Position numbers and translations under genes: made by a program. Source: SIG603 sp964370635 (GTDB lineage: Bacteria > Bacillota > Clostridia > Oscillospirales > Acutalibacteraceae). From it: a stretch of 64,000 nucleotides of DNA. The notes below the pieces were generated by a model that was not told the DNA's origin, made no database searches, and worked only from the letters and a program-made list of their open reading frames with translations. The stretch covers positions 1 through 64,000 of the forward strand of contig CAYJJU010000002.1 of NCBI GenBank assembly GCA_964370635.1, read 5' to 3'. Position 1 is the stretch's first letter, and each line of letters opens with the position of its first letter. This document shows positions 60,307-64,000 of the stretch, piece after piece.

Positions 60307-61668
60307 CTAAGAGTTTTCTGCCATATAAATATCCGCCCTTTCTTGCATTTCGTTTACACATTCCTCGGCACTCATTAAGCCTTTATAAAAATCATTAAGT
60401 GGAGTGTATATCACTTCTGCAAGTCCATCGTCTATAAGATTTACCAAAATTTCATTTTCTAAAGCTTTGTATGTACTCTCGAAATACCACTCTATCGCTT
60501 CTTCTGAGTTACCACGTAAATGATGTCCAATAAATAATTCAAAATTGTTCTTGTTTATTGGTAGCGCTAACTCAAATCTATCCCCATTAGGTTTACCTAT
60601 GTGACTCCAGTGAGTTTCTATTTCATCACTTTCCTCTATGCAGTATTTTATAAACTCCCATGCAAGTTCTGGGTTTTCTGCATTTTTGGGTATTGCCATT
60701 GTTTCTGTTTCTACAAACATTGAACCGTTTGAAGTAAGTATTGGCACAGCTTCTGTCACATTTTTTTGAGCACTACTTATTTTTGTGACATTAAGCGCCA
60801 TATTGATAAGACCCTCAGCAAAATGTGAATCTGTTTCAAATAAATTTTCCGGCCCGTTGACGTAAAAACCACCATGATTTTCCTCGCCTGCTTCATATGA
60901 CATTCCTGAGTTTAGAAAATCTATAAACTCAGGTGTGTTGAAATTTATTTCCATGGTTTCGTTGTTTAAACACGCCGATTGCTCCTCGTAATAGAAGAAA
61001 GCCATCCCCTCTCTACCCTCTCTGCCGATGTATTTTATTTCGGGGAATTTTCCGCTCTCATTTATTTTTTCAAGTGTATCGTGAAGAAATCTATAGTCAA
61101 CGCCGTCAAGCTCGCTTACGTCAATCTGGAGTTCGTCCATCACATCTTGCCTAAAGCGAAAAGCTTCATAAGAGAAGTATCTTGGATACTGATAAAGTTT
61201 CCCCTCCATCTCGTGTGCTTCTATCACATTTTCAAAATACTCCTCCCTTACATACTCGGGGTCACTGTCCATAAATTCGTTTAAATCATAAATAAGCCCA
61301 GATGTAGCGGCTGTTTCAATAAGGGTAGCTGCATCAAATATCAAATCAGGCACATCACCGCTTGCCAATCTCACCCTCAAATTTTCCACATACGCCTCAA
61401 CTCCTGCAGCATGTTCAGTGCCCTCCATATCGTAATTCACCGCATTGTCATTCGATATTACTTCTACATTTGGATGAAGCTCCATAAACCCTTGTGCCAA
61501 AGGCCACCAACCGGAAATATCATCTTCTATTAAAGCCGAAATTTCAAGCGTGCCCGAAAGCTCCGTCCCCTCGGGGATAATTTCAACTTTTGCCGTGCCA
61601 GAGCCTGTGCCACATGCGACTAGGCTTATTAATGTAATGCTTAAAAATATTGATACAAACTTTTTCAT
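60307..61668 (-). CDS. Tandem array member 7: family-1 extracellular solute-binding lipoprotein
   Basis: The ATG at 61668 is chosen (AAAGGAG 9 bases upstream), giving 453 residues; the longer frame reads through the repeat. Lipobox LVAC (Cys19), T1 leader cassette. It is closest to member 6: DSDPEYVREEYFENVIEAHE, FRFRQDVMDELQIDVSEL, GKFPEIKYIGREGREG, NNETMEINFNTPEFIDFL, NPELAWEFIKYCIEESDEI and GDRFELALPINKNNFELFI, ending MQERADIYMAENS. The strong identity in the core beside diverged parts near residues 215-300 points to recent duplication. Repeats lie on both sides. Confidence 0.9.
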   Translation of the reverse strand: MKKFVSIFLSITLISLVACGTGSGTAKVEIIPEGTELSGTLEISALIEDDISGWWPLAQGFMELHPNVEVISNDNAVNYDMEGTEHAAGVEAYVENLRVRLASGDVPDLIFDAATLIETAATSGLIYDLNEFMDSDPEYVREEYFENVIEAHEMEGKLYQYPRYFSYEAFRFRQDVMDELQIDVSELDGVDYRFLHDTLEKINESGKFPEIKYIGREGREGMAFFYYEEQSACLNNETMEINFNTPEFIDFLNSGMSYEAGEENHGGFYVNGPENLFETDSHFAEGLINMALNVTKISSAQKNVTEAVPILTSNGSMFVETETMAIPKNAENPELAWEFIKYCIEESDEIETHWSHIGKPNGDRFELALPINKNNFELFIGHHLRGNSEEAIEWYFESTYKALENEILVNLIDDGLAEVIYTPLNDFYKGLMSAEECVNEMQERADIYMAENS

Positions 61669-61682
61669 GATATAATTCTCCT

Positions 61683-61854
61683 TTGTTTTGTGGAAACCCT
61701 GCGGTTTTGTCAAATATATAATCAAAAAATCCGCAGGATTTTCACCTCAATTATTAATTATTAATTATTAATTAAATGCAAAGCATTTCGCCGCAATTCT
61801 CAATTCTTCATTCTCAATTATGCGGTCGCCCACACAGGGGCGACCCTACAATTA
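61683..61854. repeat. Composite intergenic repeat, array copy e
   Basis: Modules: ACCCTGCGGTTTTGTCAAA, TCCGCAGGATTTTCACCTC, TTAATTATTAATTATTAATT and AAATGCAAAGCATTT. It ends with an inverted GC-rich module GGTCGCCCACACAGGGGCGA (hairpin GGTCGCCC/GGGCGACC at 61822-61845) followed by CTACAAT, at the opposite end from copies c and d. Confidence 0.8.
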
Positions 61855-63273
61855 TCAAGAGTTCTCCCCCATATAAATCTCAGCCCTTTCCTGCATGGCT
61901 TTTACCGCATCTTCTGCCGAAATTAGACCGCTGTAAAAATCTTTTAGAATGAAACTATGTGACACGGAAAGCTCTTCATTTAATAAATATGCTACAATTT
62001 CATTTTCCAGTGCTTTGTGTACATCATCAAAATAGGCATTTTTACTTTCCTCTGATAATCCCGTAAATATATTTCCAAAATATTTTTCAAAATTATTTTT
62101 ATTTATCGGCATTTGCCCAAAAAATCTATCTCCATTTTCTTTGCCTATTAGCTCAAAATCTTCTGATATCACTTCGCTTTCCTCTATGCAGTACTTAATA
62201 AACTCCCATGCAAGTTCTGGGTTTTTGGCATTTTGCGGAATAGCCACAGTTGCCGCATTAATCATAAGTGCGCCATTTGATGAAAGCACAGGCATCGCCT
62301 TAGTAATATTTTTCTCAAGTGAAGTTACCCTAGGAACATTAAGCCTATACGTGTCAAGTCCTTCTGCAAAGTGCGAGTCTGTTTCAAACATTTCTTCAGG
62401 TCCATCAAGATAAAAATGCCCTATTGTTTCTTCGCCAGGCACATACTCATTTGTGGCGTTTAAAAATTCAATAAATTCGGGAGTATCATAATTTATTGTC
62501 TTAGTTTCATTGTCAAAGCAAATTGCATCTTCATTAGCACGGAAAAAATTTTTACCCTCTCGCCCCTCACGGCCAAGATATTTTATCTCAGGAAATTTTC
62601 CGCTATCCTCAATTTTTTGAAGAGTGTCTAGCAAAAATTTATAATCTACACCTTTGATGGCATCTAAGTCTATTTCAAGCTCGTCCATGACATCGCCCCT
62701 AAACCTTAACAGGCCATAATAAAATGTTAATGGATATAAGTAAAGCTTGCCCTCAACCTCGTATGCTTCTATTACATTTTCAAAATAATCTTCCCTTACA
62801 TAATCAGGGTCATTGTCAAGAAAATAGTTTAAATCCATAATAAGATTAGACGAAGACAGGTTATCCACTTCGTAACTTGCTTCAAATATAAGGTCGGGTG
62901 CGTTTCCGCTTGTCATGCGCACCTTTAAATCCTTAGAATACGCCTCAATTGCTATACTCATCTCTTCATTAGACGTGATGTCTAGGTAATCAATCATATT
63001 ATCATTTGTAATTATTTTGACATTTGGATGAAGTTCCATAAAGCCCTGTGCCAAAGGCCACCAACCGCTTACATCATTCCCTGTTTCAAGGGAGGATATT
63101 TCAAGCGTGCCGGAAAGTCCCTCGCCCATGTCCCTTATTTCACTCTCCACGGTTTCCCCATTTTCTTCACCAGAAATATTCATATGATCCGAGTAAATAT
63201 CAGCCTGCTCATCATGACATGCGACTAGCAAAATTAAACTTACACTTAAAAATAAAGATACTACTTTTTTCAT
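61855..63273 (-). CDS. Tandem array member 8: family-1 extracellular solute-binding lipoprotein
   Basis: The ATG at 63273 is chosen (AAAGGAG 9 bases upstream), giving 472 residues. Lipobox LVAC (Cys19), with the T2 leader cassette (HDEQADIYSDHMNI plus an acidic stretch) otherwise seen in member 3. The core, however, is the type of members 6 and 7: DNDPDYVREDYFENVIEAYE, GKFPEIKYLGREGREG, DNETKTINYDTPEFIEFL, NPELAWEFIKYCIEESEVI and GDRFFGQMPINKNNFEKYF, ending MQERAEIYMGENS. This mismatch of leader and core is the clearest sign of recombination inside the array. Confidence 0.9.
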   Translation of the reverse strand: MKKVVSLFLSVSLILLVACHDEQADIYSDHMNISGEENGETVESEIRDMGEGLSGTLEISSLETGNDVSGWWPLAQGFMELHPNVKIITNDNMIDYLDITSNEEMSIAIEAYSKDLKVRMTSGNAPDLIFEASYEVDNLSSSNLIMDLNYFLDNDPDYVREDYFENVIEAYEVEGKLYLYPLTFYYGLLRFRGDVMDELEIDLDAIKGVDYKFLLDTLQKIEDSGKFPEIKYLGREGREGKNFFRANEDAICFDNETKTINYDTPEFIEFLNATNEYVPGEETIGHFYLDGPEEMFETDSHFAEGLDTYRLNVPRVTSLEKNITKAMPVLSSNGALMINAATVAIPQNAKNPELAWEFIKYCIEESEVISEDFELIGKENGDRFFGQMPINKNNFEKYFGNIFTGLSEESKNAYFDDVHKALENEIVAYLLNEELSVSHSFILKDFYSGLISAEDAVKAMQERAEIYMGENS

Positions 63274-63289
63274 AATATAATTCTCCTTT

Positions 63290-63457
63290 GTTTTGTGGAA
63301 ACCCCGCGGTTTTGTCAAATATATAATTCAAAAATCCGCAGGATTTTCACCTCAATTATTAATTATTAACTATTAATTATTAATTAAATGCGAAGCATTT
63401 CGCCACAACTTTTCACTCTTCACTTTTCACTCTTCACTAAAAAATGCTACGCATTTT
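63290..63457. repeat. Composite intergenic repeat, array copy f
   Basis: Modules: AAACCCCGCGGTTTTGTC, TCCGCAGGATTTTCACCTC, the TTATTAACTATTAATTATTA stretch, AAATGCGAAGCATTT, the CTTTTCACTCTTCACTTTTC heptad-like stretch and the palindrome AAAAAATGCTACGCATTTTT at the stop of member 9, as in copy a. Confidence 0.82.
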
Positions 63458-64000
63458 TTACTCTATCTCCGCAAAATAAATCTCCGCCCTGTCTTGCATT
63501 GCTTTGGCACATTCCTTGGCTGTCATTAGGCCGTTATAAAAATCCGTTTTAATCTCCCTTAGGCTTAAGTGTAGTTCTGTCATTGGGAAAATTCTAGCTA
63601 TTTCAAGCTCCAGTGCTGAGTTTACTGCATTTAGATACTGCTCAATCTGTTCATCGCTATAAGCTGTGGCATTTAGTTGTTTTTTAAAATTGTTTTTATT
63701 GATTGGGATATAGCTAAAGAATCTGTCTCCACCCCACTTGCCGAGTTCAGTTACACTAAGCGAGACTGTATCGCTTTCATATATGCAGTATTTGATAAAC
63801 TCCCAAGCAAGTTCGGGATTTTTTGCCGACTTTGGTATTGAGCCCAAATGACCGCCGTAAACAAGCAATTCACCCGATGATGCCGTGACCGGTACTGCCT
63901 TTGTCACGTTTTCTATATCGCCGATTATTTTGGTCAAATTTCTGTTGTCCGATGTTATTCCGTCTGTAAAATAATTGTCTTCACTAAAAATTTTATCCTC
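63458..64000 (-). CDS. Tandem array member 9: family-1 solute-binding protein (N-terminus beyond window)
   Basis: The frame is open from the right edge (reading EDKIFSEDNYFTDG first) to a stop at 63458, so 180 C-terminal residues are visible and the signal peptide lies outside. Array motifs are intact: VTKAVPVTASSGELLVYG, NPELAWEFIKYCIYESDTV, GDRFFSYIPINKNNFKKQL and the terminal MQDRAEIYFAEIE. The segment FxxDNYFTDGI aligns with the ETDSHFAEGL part of members 6-8. It shows that the array continues to the right of the window. Confidence 0.9.
   Translation of the reverse strand, partial: EDKIFSEDNYFTDGITSDNRNLTKIIGDIENVTKAVPVTASSGELLVYGGHLGSIPKSAKNPELAWEFIKYCIYESDTVSLSVTELGKWGGDRFFSYIPINKNNFKKQLNATAYSDEQIEQYLNAVNSALELEIARIFPMTELHLSLREIKTDFYNGLMTAKECAKAMQDRAEIYFAEIE

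Noticed and set aside
57007..63300. TTGACA in the intergenic repeats (reverse of TTTGTCAAAT) as promoters for each array gene
   Set aside because: No -10 box at 16-18 bases; the word is part of a repeat module that also occurs where no gene start follows.
54014..63457. CRISPR-like appearance of regularly recurring repeats
   Set aside because: The repeats are spaced by whole genes, are modular and variable, and no cas genes or short unique spacers exist.

Overview
The window is AT-rich DNA from a low-GC Gram-positive bacterium, most likely a member of the Clostridia. The reasons are strong AGGAGG-type ribosome binding sites, TTGACA/TATAAT promoters, many lipoproteins with short lipoboxes, sortase-type and VWA surface proteins, and Firmicutes-style gene families (YuiD/DUF212, SPFH with zinc ribbons, PadR, DUF815). 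No rRNA, tRNA or other marker gene is present, so I cannot name a genus. I see no prophage, CRISPR array or transposase gene. Region by region: 1-5536 is the N-terminal part of a giant secreted surface protein (VWA domain plus Listeria-Bacteroides-type repeats) that runs off the left edge. 5834-12106 is a six-gene polyamine operon (speD, Arg/Orn/Lys decarboxylase, speE, speB, carboxyspermidine dehydrogenase, nspC). It carries two chemically different routes to spermidine and sits behind a long, hairpin-rich leader that ends in a terminator. 12534-15584 holds an aminoglycoside-phosphotransferase-fold kinase, a YuiD-like membrane protein, a class I amidotransferase-type peptidase and a VanY-like lipoprotein. 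15745-21941 is a complete peptide ABC importer. 22313-27889 is a second ABC importer bracketed by and translationally coupled to two glycerophosphodiester phosphodiesterase genes. 28123-32254 has an SPFH/zinc-ribbon protein and a third (NMT1/TauA-type) ABC importer. 32289-40930 contains a DUF234 ATPase, a HAD phosphatase, release factor 3, an O-antigen-ligase-like membrane protein and a BspA-type leucine-rich-repeat surface protein. 41038-45449 is a PadR-controlled divergent locus (YdjG-like zinc-ribbon membrane protein; FetAB) plus a DUF815 ATPase. 45569-49910 has a small HTH regulator facing a gene broken at a T8 tract, then GAPDH, a zinc alcohol dehydrogenase, an NAD epimerase and an OsmC-like protein. 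The most striking part is 51219-64000. At least nine paralogous family-1 solute-binding lipoproteins lie in tandem on the minus strand and continue past the right edge. A Gfo/Idh/MocA oxidoreductase is attached at the downstream end, and no ABC permease or ATPase lies among them. Most are separated by copies of a composite intergenic repeat that also occurs elsewhere in the window. Their N-terminal lipoprotein cassettes and core domains have conflicting relationships, which suggests recombination within the array. Two further structured elements (38445-38710 and 49948-50147) sit between near-duplicate terminators and look like small non-autonomous mobile or palindromic repeats. Functions below are inferred from sequence motifs and context only.
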